From the NCBI RefSeq assembly GCF_021277265.1, contig NZ_JAJSOH010000005.1:1-64000 (forward strand): a stretch of DNA of 64,000 nt, given 5' to 3'. The DNA is from Kineosporia rhizophila. Its GTDB lineage: Bacteria > Actinomycetota > Actinomycetes > Actinomycetales > Kineosporiaceae. A program made the position numbers and the translations under genes. This document shows, piece by piece, positions 54,970-63,829 of the stretch (positions within the stretch are counted from its first letter, which is position 1; each line of letters begins with the position of its first letter). The notes beneath the pieces are model-generated. The model was not told where the DNA came from and ran no database searches. It worked only from the letters and a program-made list of their open reading frames with translations.

Positions 54970-56148
54970 TCAGTGCTCGAGGAAGTCCAGCAGCGGCTGC
55001 AGCGTCACGTCCCAGGAGTAGTGCTTGCGCACCCAGTCCTGGGCCAGGGCCGAGGTGTCGCGGGGGGAGCGCAGCCGGGCCACCACGGTGTCGGCGAACA
55101 GCTGCGGGTCGATCTTCAGCCGGTCGACCAGCTCGGACGGGATGTCCTCGAGACCGGAGGCGCCGACGTCGGTGGAGACGATGTCGATGCCGGCGGCCAG
55201 GTACTCCAGGATCTTGATCCGCGAGCCACCGCCGGACAGCAGCGGGACGATGCCCAGGACGTGGGCGTCCAGCACCGCGGACATGACCGGCGGGTTGGCC
55301 AGCAGAGTGATCCCGTCCGGGGCGCAGGCCTCGGTGACCGCCTTGCCGGGGTTACGGCCGGCGATGGTGACCGTGGCCTCGGGGATCTGGGCCCGGATCA
55401 GCGGCCAGACCTTCTCCGAGAACCAGACCACGCCGTCGATGTTCGGCTCCCAGTCGAGGGCGCCGGAGAAGACCATGGAGTTCGCCGGGCGGTTGCCCGA
55501 GGGGGTGACCTGGCCCGCGAAGATGCCGTTCTTGCAGACGATCCGGCCGCGCTTGGGGTTCAGCGCCCGGGCGTCGGCCTCGGTGCAGACCATCACCGGG
55601 TAACGGTCGGCGACGTGCGCCTCGAGGTGGCGCAGCAGCCGCACCTCGGCGCTCATCGCCACCTTGTCCTTGGCCGAGGTGGCCAGCCGGGCCCGCTGGT
55701 TCATCAGGTCCGACTCGATGTTGTGCATGCTCACCACGAGCCGGTCGGCCCCGGAGGCCACCTCGTCGGCCAGCCCGGCCAGCGCGGTGTGGTCGATCAC
55801 GGCCACGTCGTAGCGGCCCTCGGCGCCGTTCCACAGGTTGTCCAGCAGCTTCGAGCCGCCGGTGCGCAGCCCGCTCAGCGACTTGTACCGCGCCGCCGTG
55901 CGCAGCTGCCGCAGCACGTCTCCCCCGGACGAGCGGCCCGGGTGCTCCTCCAGCGGACGGCCCGGCCCCTTGGCGACGACCCCGTCGGGACTGACCACGG
56001 TGGTGTCGTACCGGGTCGACAGGGTCTCGAGGATGGCCAGGGTGCGCAGGGTGCCGCCCGAGGTCGGGGTCGCGGAGAACTCCTTCGTCACCAGCAGGCA
56101 GCGGGGGGTGCCGGCGGCACCGGGCTTGGGTACGTCAGTCGTGGGCAC
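54970..56148 (-). CDS. Glycosyltransferase family 4
   Basis: 392 residues with a GT-B fold. LLVTKEFSATPTSGGTLRTLAILETLS opens the N-terminal domain (acceptor side); MVFSGALDWEPNIDGVVWFSEKVWPLI, VTIAGRNPGKAV and LLSGGGSRIKILEYLAAGIDIVSTDVGASGLED form the donor-binding domain. It is a relative of the GT4 at 31066. The GTG start shows TAGGGT 6 bases upstream with no ribosome site. Confidence 0.9.
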   Translation of the reverse strand: MPTTDVPKPGAAGTPRCLLVTKEFSATPTSGGTLRTLAILETLSTRYDTTVVSPDGVVAKGPGRPLEEHPGRSSGGDVLRQLRTAARYKSLSGLRTGGSKLLDNLWNGAEGRYDVAVIDHTALAGLADEVASGADRLVVSMHNIESDLMNQRARLATSAKDKVAMSAEVRLLRHLEAHVADRYPVMVCTEADARALNPKRGRIVCKNGIFAGQVTPSGNRPANSMVFSGALDWEPNIDGVVWFSEKVWPLIRAQIPEATVTIAGRNPGKAVTEACAPDGITLLANPPVMSAVLDAHVLGIVPLLSGGGSRIKILEYLAAGIDIVSTDVGASGLEDIPSELVDRLKIDPQLFADTVVARLRSPRDTSALAQDWVRKHYSWDVTLQPLLDFLEH

Positions 56149-56154
56149 CCCCCG

Positions 56155-56160
56155 ACCCTA
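56155..56160 (-). promoter_or_regulatory. -10 box of the GT4 gene at 54970 (leaderless)
   Basis: Minus strand TAGGGT, CGGGGG, then GTG at 56148. Confidence 0.48.
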
Positions 56161-56400
56161 ACGACTGCGGCAAGCCGGCGGGGCCAGCCGTGGAGGACAC
56201 CCTCCTGCCGAACGGGTCCCGCGCACCCCTCGGCAAGCGCGGCTTTGACCACTAAGGTCCGGTTCCACCTGGTCCGCCGGTGCGCATCCAGGAGCGAATC
56301 CGGGAACGAGCACTGTCAACGTAACGACCGAGGGTTATCCTCGCCTCGATCAAGAACAATCAAGACAGGATCAAATCATGGTCCCCACGGACGGAGCCTG

Positions 56401-57375
56401 ATGACCCGCATCCGACCTGCGGTCACCGTCTGCATCCCGACCTTCAACCGGCGGGAACTGCTCAGCCGCAGTCTGCAGAGTGTGCTCGACCAGTCCTGGG
56501 AAGACGCTGAGATCATCGTCTCGGACAACGCCTCGACCGACGACACCGAGGAGTACGTCCGGTCGATCGGCGACCCGCGCGTCCGCTACGACCGTCTTCC
56601 CACGAACATCGGCCTGTTCGGCAACCTGTCCCGCTGCCTCAGCCTGGGCTCCGGCCGCTACCGGGTGATGCTGCCGGACGACGACAGCATGCTGCCGGGC
56701 AACCTCGAGGCCAAGGTCCGCTTCCTCGACGCCAACCCGAGCGCGGGCCTGGTGCACTCGGCCTTCCGCTACCTCGACGACGGCCCCCAGCCGTTCGGGG
56801 AGCCGCAGAACTGGTCCCGGCTGGAGAGCGACACCCTCGAGCCGGGCATCGCGTTCCTGCGCCGCTCACTGGCGGTCGGCGGCATCGTCTGCGTCTCCTC
56901 GGTGATGATGCGCAGCGCGATGGTGTTCAACGAGCGCTTCGACCCCTCCGACGGCCCGTACGCCGACATCGCCCTGTGGTGCCGGATCGCCAGCCGCTCG
57001 GACGTGGGGTTCCTGACCGCACCGCTGTCCGGCTACATGGTGCACGGCGGCTCGGCCAGCTCGGGCTTCCAGCTGGTACAGGTCAACGGCGGTCAGCACC
57101 ACATGACCGCGCAGCACGCCGACGCCACCCTGCAGGCCCACGGCCGGTTCGTGCAGCGTGCCGACATCAGCCCGGAGCTGCGGGCCGAGCTCGCCTCGAT
57201 CGTGGCCGACGCCGACCGGCGGATGCGGCTGACGGTGCTGGCGAACAAGACCATCCCGCCCAACGCGATGCGGATGATGAAACGGGCGGTCGGCTGGGGC
57301 AAGGGCAATGCCCTGCACCGTCACCTCTCCCTGGACGGAAATGTTGGTGGTCCCGGTCCCGGGGTGATCGCGTGA
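56401..57375 (+). CDS. Glycosyltransferase family 2
   Basis: 324 residues. VTVCIPTFNRRELLSRSLQSVLDQSW, IIVSDNASTDDTEEYV and RVMLPDDDSMLP (DDD metal motif) define the GT-A fold. The C-terminal ~90 residues are helical. GGAG lies just upstream of the ATG at 56401. The stop overlaps the GMC gene start (GTGA), so the two are translated together. A CACTGTCAACG sequence upstream (56311) weakly recalls the shared CTGTCACG motif. Confidence 0.92.
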   Translation: MTRIRPAVTVCIPTFNRRELLSRSLQSVLDQSWEDAEIIVSDNASTDDTEEYVRSIGDPRVRYDRLPTNIGLFGNLSRCLSLGSGRYRVMLPDDDSMLPGNLEAKVRFLDANPSAGLVHSAFRYLDDGPQPFGEPQNWSRLESDTLEPGIAFLRRSLAVGGIVCVSSVMMRSAMVFNERFDPSDGPYADIALWCRIASRSDVGFLTAPLSGYMVHGGSASSGFQLVQVNGGQHHMTAQHADATLQAHGRFVQRADISPELRAELASIVADADRRMRLTVLANKTIPPNAMRMMKRAVGWGKGNALHRHLSLDGNVGGPGPGVIA

Positions 57376-59036
57376 GCTCAGGCCCGGGGGCAGGGTCCGG
57401 CGACGAGCCGGAACCGATCGAGGCCGAGGTCTGCATAGTCGGGGCCGGGCCGGCCGGGCTGTCGGTCGCCTCCGGCCTCGCCGCCGCCGGTCTGCGGGTG
57501 GTGATCCTGGAGGGCGGCGGCGAGAACGAGTGGCCGCAGTTGCCCGACGTCCTGGCCGAGGGCGAGGACGCCTACCCGCAGAGCAGCGTCACCCAGACCC
57601 GGGGCTCCGGCGTCGGAGGCACGGCCGGGCAGTGGAGCTACCGGATGTCCAACGCCGACGCCGACCCGGAGGCCGGTGAGCGCGGCTGCCGCTACGCCCC
57701 GCTCGATCCGGTCGACTTCGAGCAGCGGGACGCGCTGGCCCACTCCGGCTGGCCGCTGACCCGCTCCGACCTCGACCCCTGGTACGCCAAGGCGCAGAAG
57801 ATCGCCGGCCTGGGCGAGTTCACCTACCACCCGAACTCCTGGAGCACCCCCCGGGCCCAGCCGCTGGAGCTGGACCCGGCCCTGGTCGAGACCCAGATGT
57901 TCCAGTTCGCCCCGGCCTCGGCCTGGATCGACCGGGTGGCCGGCGAACTGCGCGGCCGGACCGGTGTCCTGATCCTCACCGACGCGAACGTGACCCGGCT
58001 GGAGGTGGACCCCGAGGGCACCAAGGTCAGCGGCGTCGACTTCGCCCGGCCCGACGGTTCCCACGGGCAGGTCCAGGCCCGGGCCGTCGTGCTGGCCGCC
58101 GGGGGCATCGAGACCGCCCGTCTGCTACTGATGTCGGACGACCGGGTGCCGGGCGGTCTGGGAAACCGCAAGGACCAGGTGGGCCGCTACTGGATGGAGC
58201 ACCCGCTGGTGCGCGGCGGGATGCTGGTGGCGCGCCCGGAGGTGAAGCTGGCCGAGCGTCTGCGGCTGTACGACGCGCACTGGCAGAACGGCACGAAGGT
58301 GATGGCCAAGCTGTCCATCGCCCAGGAACGCGTGCGGCAGGAAGGTCTGCTCTCCACCAGTTGCCTGCTGCTACCCCGGCAGGAAGTGATCGCCGGCAGC
58401 GCGGTGCAGGCCTACACCGAGATTCGTAGCCCTTCCGGACGCTCCTCGGGCCTCGGCCACAAGGCGGCCCTCGGCGCCCGGATCGCTCTAGGCGCCGGCA
58501 GCCTCCTGAGCGCCCGTAAGGCCATCGCCGAGCAGCCCGGTCTGGACCTGTCCGGCTGGGCGGCCGAGGACGACCTGAACCGCTACCGGGTGTTCGAGGT
58601 GGTGCACCAGACCGAGCAGTCGCCCGACCCGGAGAACCGGATCACGCTCGATCGCGAGCGGACCGACCGCTACGGGCGGCCGTTCCCGGTGTTGCACTGG
58701 CGTTGGACGGCCGAGGACCGGGAGCGCATCACCCGCTCGCGCGACCTCTACGCCCAGGCCTTCGCCGAGGCCGGGCTGGGCGACTTCGTGCAGACCGACT
58801 GGGACCACGGGCAGCCGCGGATGATCGGCGGCAACCACCACCACCTGGGCGGGGTGCGGATGTCGGCCGATCCGGGTACCGGGGTGGTCGACGCCGACGC
58901 CCGCGTGCACGACCTGGAGAACCTGTACGTGGCGGGCAGCTCGGTGTTCCCCACCGGCGGCTCGGTCAACCCGACGCTGACGATCGTGGCGCTCGCCCTG
59001 CGCCTGGCCGCCCACCTGGCCAAGAAGCTGCCGTAG
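57372..59036 (+). CDS. GMC family oxidoreductase
   Basis: 554 residues. N-terminal FAD motif CIVGAGPAGLSVASGLAAAGLRVVILEGGGE, a GSGVGGTAGQWSYRM block, AVVLAAGGIETARLLL, and the C-terminal GGNHHHLGGVRMSADPGTGVVDADARVHDLENLYVAGSSVFPTGGSVNPTLTIVALALRLA, with the catalytic His in HHLGG and Asn in SVNPT. GMC enzymes oxidise alcohols or sugars. Coupled to a GT2 gene, it may oxidise a sugar on the polymer or its precursor, but this is inference. Confidence 0.92.
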   Translation: MSSGPGAGSGDEPEPIEAEVCIVGAGPAGLSVASGLAAAGLRVVILEGGGENEWPQLPDVLAEGEDAYPQSSVTQTRGSGVGGTAGQWSYRMSNADADPEAGERGCRYAPLDPVDFEQRDALAHSGWPLTRSDLDPWYAKAQKIAGLGEFTYHPNSWSTPRAQPLELDPALVETQMFQFAPASAWIDRVAGELRGRTGVLILTDANVTRLEVDPEGTKVSGVDFARPDGSHGQVQARAVVLAAGGIETARLLLMSDDRVPGGLGNRKDQVGRYWMEHPLVRGGMLVARPEVKLAERLRLYDAHWQNGTKVMAKLSIAQERVRQEGLLSTSCLLLPRQEVIAGSAVQAYTEIRSPSGRSSGLGHKAALGARIALGAGSLLSARKAIAEQPGLDLSGWAAEDDLNRYRVFEVVHQTEQSPDPENRITLDRERTDRYGRPFPVLHWRWTAEDRERITRSRDLYAQAFAEAGLGDFVQTDWDHGQPRMIGGNHHHLGGVRMSADPGTGVVDADARVHDLENLYVAGSSVFPTGGSVNPTLTIVALALRLAAHLAKKLP

Positions 59037-59041
59037 CCCCG

Positions 59042-59080
59042 GAACGCCGGTGGGCCCTGTTCAGGGCACCACCGGCGTTC
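59042..59080. terminator. Hairpin terminator after the GMC gene
   Basis: 12-bp outer stem GAACGCCGGTGG / CCACCGGCGTTC plus an inner GCCCTG / CAGGGC stem with one bulged A; it begins 5 bp after the stop. It is related to the hairpins at 25402 and 62218. Confidence 0.75.
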
Positions 59081-59095
59081 TGGTTCGCCGAGCGT

Positions 59096-59305
59096 CTACG
59101 CGTGGCGCAGTTCGCCGTCCACGACGCCGTCCACGAACGCTGTCCACTCCCCCCGGGTGAAGCGGAGCACCGGGCCCTGCGGGTCCTTGCTGTCACGCAG
59201 AGCTACACGCCCCTCACCCAGGAATGCGACCTCTACGCAATTCCCATTCACTCCGGAGCGGCTGGACTTGATCCAGGCGACATTGGCCAGCTCATCAGTT
59301 CGCAT
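59096..59305 (-). CDS. DUF397 domain protein
   Basis: 69 residues. WIKSSRSGVNGNCVEVAFLGEGRVALRDSKDPQGPVLRFTRGEWTAFVDGV is the complete DUF397 signature. These small proteins pair with XRE/DUF5753 regulators in filamentous actinomycetes and are thought to modulate them, in some cases in development (WhiJ/BldB-like systems). It starts 16 bp after the regulator stop, in the same operon. Confidence 0.93.
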   Translation of the reverse strand: MRTDELANVAWIKSSRSGVNGNCVEVAFLGEGRVALRDSKDPQGPVLRFTRGEWTAFVDGVVDGELRHA

Positions 59306-59321
59306 TGCCCTGTTCCGTCCT

Positions 59322-60167
59322 TCATCGCAAGCGGCCCATCACCATGCGTGCCGATTCGGCAGGCGATGCGGCCGTGGCCCGCAAATGGTCGAAGGCAACA
59401 GTACAGGCACGGACCTCTTCCTCCGTCTCCTGAAACAGGTTCCCGGCCATGGTTTCGACGCACGCGACGGTCGGGTCGGGGTCGGGGAACTCCAGCAGCG
59501 AGAAGGATCCGCGCATCCCCACGTGGGAGCCGGCAGTGAAAGGAACGATCTGGAAAGTGACGTTCGGCAATTCCATCATCGACAGCAGGTGCTCGAATTG
59601 CTCACGCATCACCTCAGGCCCTCCCACCTCACGCCAGAGCACTGCCTCGTCGACAATGGCCCACAATGCAAGGGGATTACTCCGGGTTAACAAATCCTGA
59701 CGCCCGACCCGGATCTTGGCCTGCAGGTCGATCTGGTCGCCCGGCATCAGCGGGCTCTGACCGGTGGAACTGGAACGGATGTAGCCCTCGGTCTGCAGCA
59801 GGCCGGGGATCAGCAGCGACTCGAAGTTGCGCACCGACGCGGCCTCGGACTCCAGCTGGATGTACATGCTGTACTCCTCCGGGATCGCCCCGGCGAAGGG
59901 CTGCACCCAGCCCTTCTCGCCGGCCGCCTTCAGCAGCGCGAAGAGCACGTCCCGCTCCTCGGGGGCGACCTGGTAGAGCTCCAGCAGGCTGGTCAGGGTG
60001 CGCCGCTGCGGGCGGCCCTTGGCGGTCTCCAGCCGGTACAGGGTGGCGACGTTGATGTCGGTCCGTTCCGCGACGTCCTCGCGGCTCATCCCGGCGGCAC
60101 CACGCAGTCGGCGCAGCTCGCTCGCGAGTCTGCGCATGCGTACGGTCGGGGGCGTGCGCGAGGCCAT
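59322..60167 (-). CDS. XRE family regulator with DUF5753 domain (WhiJ-like)
   Basis: 281 residues. A helix-turn-helix (SELRRLRGAAGMSREDVAERTDINVATLYRLETAKGRP, about 12-50) precedes the DUF5753 domain (about 95-275: ESEAASVRNFESLLIPGLLQTEGYIRSS ... LREVGGPEVMREQFEHLLSMMELPNVTFQIVPFTAGSHVGMRGSFSLLEF). ATG 60167 is preferred to a 14-codon longer GTG/TTG frame; AAAGGATGAGG lies just upstream. A 13-bp inverted repeat upstream could be its own operator. Confidence 0.93.
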   Translation of the reverse strand: MASRTPPTVRMRRLASELRRLRGAAGMSREDVAERTDINVATLYRLETAKGRPQRRTLTSLLELYQVAPEERDVLFALLKAAGEKGWVQPFAGAIPEEYSMYIQLESEAASVRNFESLLIPGLLQTEGYIRSSSTGQSPLMPGDQIDLQAKIRVGRQDLLTRSNPLALWAIVDEAVLWREVGGPEVMREQFEHLLSMMELPNVTFQIVPFTAGSHVGMRGSFSLLEFPDPDPTVACVETMAGNLFQETEEEVRACTVAFDHLRATAASPAESARMVMGRLR

Positions 60168-60754
60168 GGCCTCATCCTTTCGGTCAGATGTTGCGCCGGA
60201 CAAGCACAAAATGAGTTTGCAATCCTTGCATTTACTGGTTGGTCACTCGTATTGTTTACGCCATGGCGCGGGGATGAACGAGTCCCTCCCGTTCACCCCG
60301 CGCCCACCAACTTCCCCCGTGACCACACCGGGAACCCCCCAGCACCTTCGTCCCCCTTTCGCAGGGATTCGCGGCCGCAGTGCAGCGGCGGTGCACTCCA
60401 CCCCCCTGACGTGCGACTGCGACCCCCTTGGCTACGCTTCAGATCTGGACGCGATGGCCGATGCCGACCGACCGCGTCACGTCGTGGACCACCCGGCCGT
60501 GGCTTCGGAGACAGTGCGGGGCCGGGACGGCTCAACCCGGCACCCGGACCGGCCGACCCAACAGCCGACGCCAGTTGTCGGCCCGGCGCCGATGATGCCG
60601 CCAAACCCGCCTGAGCAGGTAGAACGTGACTCCACGCACATCTGCCGGGCGAACCGGACACCAGGGCACAAACCCTTGCCGCCGTCTGTTCCAAAAGAAG
60701 CGACTGCAAGACTGAGCGCACGTGGCAAGACCTTCGGGAGTGGAAAAAGACACG
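60168..60754. other. Long gap between the XRE regulator and ndh
   Basis: 587 bp. The left end is an AT-rich island with a TGCAA-TCC-TTGCA repeat. The rest is high G+C without convincing starts or codon pattern on either strand; short frames there are chance. It presumably includes the ndh promoter and a long leader. Confidence 0.4.
60218..60230. promoter_or_regulatory. Candidate operator of the XRE regulator
   Basis: TGCAATCCTTGCA, perfect 5-bp arms around TCC, 51 bp upstream of the regulator start in a local AT-rich patch. Confidence 0.4.
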
Positions 60755-62200
60755 ATGTCGAACCAGCCTGCACAGACCCGCGACGCGGCCGCCAAGCCGG
60801 CCCGCGAGCGGGTTGTCATCATCGGGTCCGGTTTCGGTGGCCTGTTCGCGGCCCGCAAGCTGGCCCGAGCGGATGTCGACGTCACCATCATCGCCAAGAC
60901 CTCGCACCACCTCTTCCAGCCGCTGCTGTACCAGGTGGCCACGGGTGTGCTGTCGCAGGGCGAGATCGCCCCGGCCACCCGTGAGATCCTCCGGCGGCAG
61001 AAGAACGCCAAGGTGCTGCTCGGTGAGGTGACCCGGATCGACGTCGCGGCGAAGACCGTGACCTCCGAGACGCCGGTCGGCGAGGCGGTCACCGCCTACG
61101 ACACCCTGATCGTGGCGGCCGGTGCGGGTCAGTCGTACTTCGGCAACGACCACTTCTCCGAGTTCGCCCCGGGCATGAAGAGCATCGACGACGCCCTCGA
61201 GCTGCGCGGCCGGATCTTCGGCGCCTTCGAGATGGCCGAGGTGCTCGAGGACCCGGAGGAGATCCAGCAGTGGCTGACCTTCGTGGTCGTCGGCGCCGGC
61301 CCCACCGGTGTGGAGATGGCCGGCCAGATCGCCGAGCTGGCGCACAGCACCCTCAAGCGCGACTTCCGCCGGATCGACCCGACCAAGGCCCGCGTGCTGC
61401 TGCTCGACGCCGCCCCGGCCGTGCTGCCGCCGTTCGGTGACAAGCTCGGCAAGAAGGCCCAGGGCCAGCTGGAGCGGATGGGCGTCGAGGTCCAGCTCGA
61501 CGTCAAGGTCGTGAACGTGGACAACGAGGGCGTCGACGTGATCGACCCCGACGGCAGCCCGCGCCGGATCGAGGCCCGCACCAAGGTCTGGGCTGCCGGT
61601 GTGCAGGCCTCGCCGCTGGGCCAGCAGCTGTCGGAGCAGACCGGCGCCGAGACCGACCGGGCCGGTCGCGTCCTGGTCGAGCCGGACTGCACGCTGCCCG
61701 GTCACCCCGAGATCTTCGTGATCGGCGACATGATGTCGCTGAAGCGCTACCCGGGTGTCGCCCAGGTCGCGATGCAGCAGGGCAAGTACGCGGCCAAGAC
61801 GATCCAGCACCGGATCAAGCACCCGGGCGCCGAGCCGCTGCCGGAGTTCGAGTACTTCGACAAGGGCAGCATGGCCACCGTCTCGCGCTTCCACGCGGTG
61901 GCGAAGATCAACGACTCGATCCAGCTGTCCGGCTTCTTCGCCTGGCTGGCCTGGCTGGGCGTGCACATCGTCTACCTGATCGGGTTCAAGAACCGGGTCA
62001 CCACGCTGATGCACTGGGCGGTCACCTTCATCGGCCGCGGCCGTTCCGAGCGCGCCGCCACCGACCAGCAGGTCTTCGCCCGGATGGCGCTGCACCGGGA
62101 GAAACTGGCGATCGAGGCCGAACGGGCCGAGGAGGCCGCCAAGGCCGAACCGGCCGAACCGGTTCAGAAGGCCGAGACCGCCAAGCACGGCGCGGCCTGA
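60755..62200 (+). CDS. ndh: Type II NADH dehydrogenase
   Basis: 481 residues. FAD motif IIGSGFGGLFAARKLA, the quinone-side block LFQPLLYQVATGVLSQGEIAPATREIL, NAD motif VVVGAGPTGVEMAGQIAEL, and IFVIGDMMSLK. A C-terminal hydrophobic stretch (about 380-415: GFFAWLAWLGVHIVYLIGFKN) anchors it to the membrane. It passes electrons from NADH to menaquinone without pumping protons. ATG 60755 is preferred over GTG 60722. The last ~35 residues are a charged Ala/Glu-rich tail. Confidence 0.95.
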   Translation: MSNQPAQTRDAAAKPARERVVIIGSGFGGLFAARKLARADVDVTIIAKTSHHLFQPLLYQVATGVLSQGEIAPATREILRRQKNAKVLLGEVTRIDVAAKTVTSETPVGEAVTAYDTLIVAAGAGQSYFGNDHFSEFAPGMKSIDDALELRGRIFGAFEMAEVLEDPEEIQQWLTFVVVGAGPTGVEMAGQIAELAHSTLKRDFRRIDPTKARVLLLDAAPAVLPPFGDKLGKKAQGQLERMGVEVQLDVKVVNVDNEGVDVIDPDGSPRRIEARTKVWAAGVQASPLGQQLSEQTGAETDRAGRVLVEPDCTLPGHPEIFVIGDMMSLKRYPGVAQVAMQQGKYAAKTIQHRIKHPGAEPLPEFEYFDKGSMATVSRFHAVAKINDSIQLSGFFAWLAWLGVHIVYLIGFKNRVTTLMHWAVTFIGRGRSERAATDQQVFARMALHREKLAIEAERAEEAAKAEPAEPVQKAETAKHGAA

Positions 62201-62217
62201 CCACAAGGCTCCTGATT

Positions 62218-62261
62218 ACGGACGCCGGTGGGCACCTACGTAGGTGCCCACCGGCGTCCGT
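62218..62261. terminator. 44-bp perfect palindrome after ndh
   Basis: Two 22-bp arms with no spacer (62218-62239 and 62240-62261), starting 18 bp after the ndh stop. The GACGCCGGTGGGCACC segment in each arm is identical to that of the hairpin at 25402. Confidence 0.8.
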
Positions 62262-62298
62262 TGTTTGAGACCTGGGCGGGAGGGCTAACCTGACCCGC

Positions 62299-63093
62299 GT
62301 GCTCCGAACCGTCGCCGCCACCGCCTATCTGACCCCGTTCCGGGAGGGTGGGTCCTTACCCGGGCTGGTCGAGGCGGACGACGACGGGATGTACGTGGTC
62401 AAGTTCCGCGGCGCCGGTCAGGGCACCGCGTCGCTGGTCGCCGAGGTGGTGGTGGGCGAACTGGCCCGCCGGCTCGGCGTGCGGGTGCCGGAACTGGTCC
62501 GGATCACGATCGACGCCCGCACGGCCCGGCTGGAGCCGGACGAGGAGGTCCAGGAGCTGCTGTCGAACAGCGCGGGCGAGAACCTGGGCATGGACTACCT
62601 GCCCGGCTCGTTCGGCTACGACGGCATGCACTGGCAGCCACCGGCCGAGGACGCCGCCCGGATCCGCTGGATCGACGCGTTCAGCGCGAACATCGACCGC
62701 ACCTGGCGCAATCCGAACCTGCTGATCTGGCACCGCGACCTGTGGGCCATCGACCACGGCGCCTCGCTGGTGTTCCAGCACGCCTGGCCGCCGGTGGAGC
62801 GCTGGGCCACCCGGCGCTACGACCTGAGCGAGCACATCCTGGCCCCGGTGGCCGACACCCTGTCCCGTGACGCCCTGGACGCCCTCGACGCCGACCTGGC
62901 CGCCCGGGTGACCCCGGAGGCCCTCGGGGAGGTGCTGGCGCTGGTGCCGGGCGACTGGCTGCTGTCGATGAACGCGGCGATCGGCGACGATCGTGACGCC
63001 GACGCCTGGCGCGCCCGGTACCAGGAGTACCTGCTGGCCCGGCTGCGCGAGCGCACCAGCTGGCGGCCCGAGCTGGCCGAGGTGACCCGATGA
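62299..63093 (+). CDS. HipA-like kinase family protein
   Basis: 264 residues. An N-terminal lobe (YVVKFRGAGQGTASLVAEVVVGELARRLGVRVPEL) supplies an ATP-binding Lys, and the C-lobe has WIDAFSANIDRTWRNPNLLIWHRDLWAIDHGASL with the catalytic Asp/Asn and metal Asp (IDHG). This is the short HipA-like form found in operon with DUF3037, without the HipB antitoxin. The role is unknown. The GTG start has TAACCT 7 bases upstream and no ribosome site. Confidence 0.88.
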   Translation: MLRTVAATAYLTPFREGGSLPGLVEADDDGMYVVKFRGAGQGTASLVAEVVVGELARRLGVRVPELVRITIDARTARLEPDEEVQELLSNSAGENLGMDYLPGSFGYDGMHWQPPAEDAARIRWIDAFSANIDRTWRNPNLLIWHRDLWAIDHGASLVFQHAWPPVERWATRRYDLSEHILAPVADTLSRDALDALDADLAARVTPEALGEVLALVPGDWLLSMNAAIGDDRDADAWRARYQEYLLARLRERTSWRPELAEVTR

Positions 63094-63548
63094 GCGCCCG
63101 GGGCGGGCTGAGCAGCGGGCTGAACAGCGAACCGGCGGTGGCCAACGTGGACGACGGCCAGGCCGGGCCCAAGCCCTTCTCCTACGCGCTGGTGCGGGCC
63201 GTGCCCCGGGTGGAGCGCGGGGAGTTCGTGAACGTGGGCGTGGTGCTCTACTCGCAGCACCACGACTTCCTGGCCTGCACCCGTGAGATCAGGCCCGAGC
63301 GGCTGCGGAGCCTGGACCCGGGGATCGACCTCGATCTGCTAAAGGCCGTGCTGCAGGGCTTCTGCTCGGTCTGCGAGGGGGCGCCCGCCGCCGGGCTGAT
63401 CCGCGAGCAGCCGCTGCGGGCCCGGTTCGGCTGGCTCACCGCCCCCCGCAGCAGCGTGGTCCAGACCGGGCCGGTGCACTCCGGTCTGGCCGCCGACCCG
63501 AAGGCCGTGCTGACCGGACTGCACCGGCGTCTCGTGCTCCTGGCCTGA
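63090..63548 (+). CDS. DUF3037 domain protein
   Basis: 152 residues. The signature YALVRAVPRVERGEFVNVGVVLYSQHHDFLACTREI starts the domain and a LRARFGWLTAPRSSVVQTGPVHSGL segment ends it. It is a conserved partner of the HipA-like protein; the start ATG overlaps the HipA-like stop (ATGA), so translation is coupled. Function unknown. Confidence 0.9.
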   Translation: MSARGGLSSGLNSEPAVANVDDGQAGPKPFSYALVRAVPRVERGEFVNVGVVLYSQHHDFLACTREIRPERLRSLDPGIDLDLLKAVLQGFCSVCEGAPAAGLIREQPLRARFGWLTAPRSSVVQTGPVHSGLAADPKAVLTGLHRRLVLLA

Positions 63549-63568
63549 TTCAGCGGTTCAGGTCACGG

Positions 63569-63829
63569 TCAGCGCATGGTGTTGGTCGGGCTCTGGTAAG
63601 TGCCGTACGCGCTGCCCACGGGCTCCTTCGGCAGCAGCAGCCACAGCACCGGGTAGATCAGGATCTGGCTGCCGGGGATCACGATCAGGCTGATCACGAA
63701 GATCAGGCGCATCATGGTGGCGCCGATCCCGAACCGGCGGGCCAGGCCGGCGCAGACCCCGGCCAGCATCCCGCCGTGCCGCGGACGGTAGAGGCCCTGG
63801 GCGTACATGTTGCGATGAACACTGTTCAT
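63569..63829 (-). CDS. PspC domain membrane protein
   Basis: 86 residues. GLYRPRHGGMLAGVCAGLARRFGIGATMMRLIFVISLIVIPGSQILIYPVLWLLLPKEP is a complete PspC domain with two membrane-associated helices. PspC domains sense or signal membrane stress. The start ATG 63829 has GAGGACG about 10 bases upstream; the longer frame to 63904 lacks support. The C-terminus is short and polar. Confidence 0.92.
   Translation of the reverse strand: MNSVHRNMYAQGLYRPRHGGMLAGVCAGLARRFGIGATMMRLIFVISLIVIPGSQILIYPVLWLLLPKEPVGSAYGTYQSPTNTMR

Noticed and set aside
60252..60614. 120-residue frame between the XRE regulator and ndh
   Set aside because: Low-complexity Pro/Arg composition, no start signal, no family resemblance.
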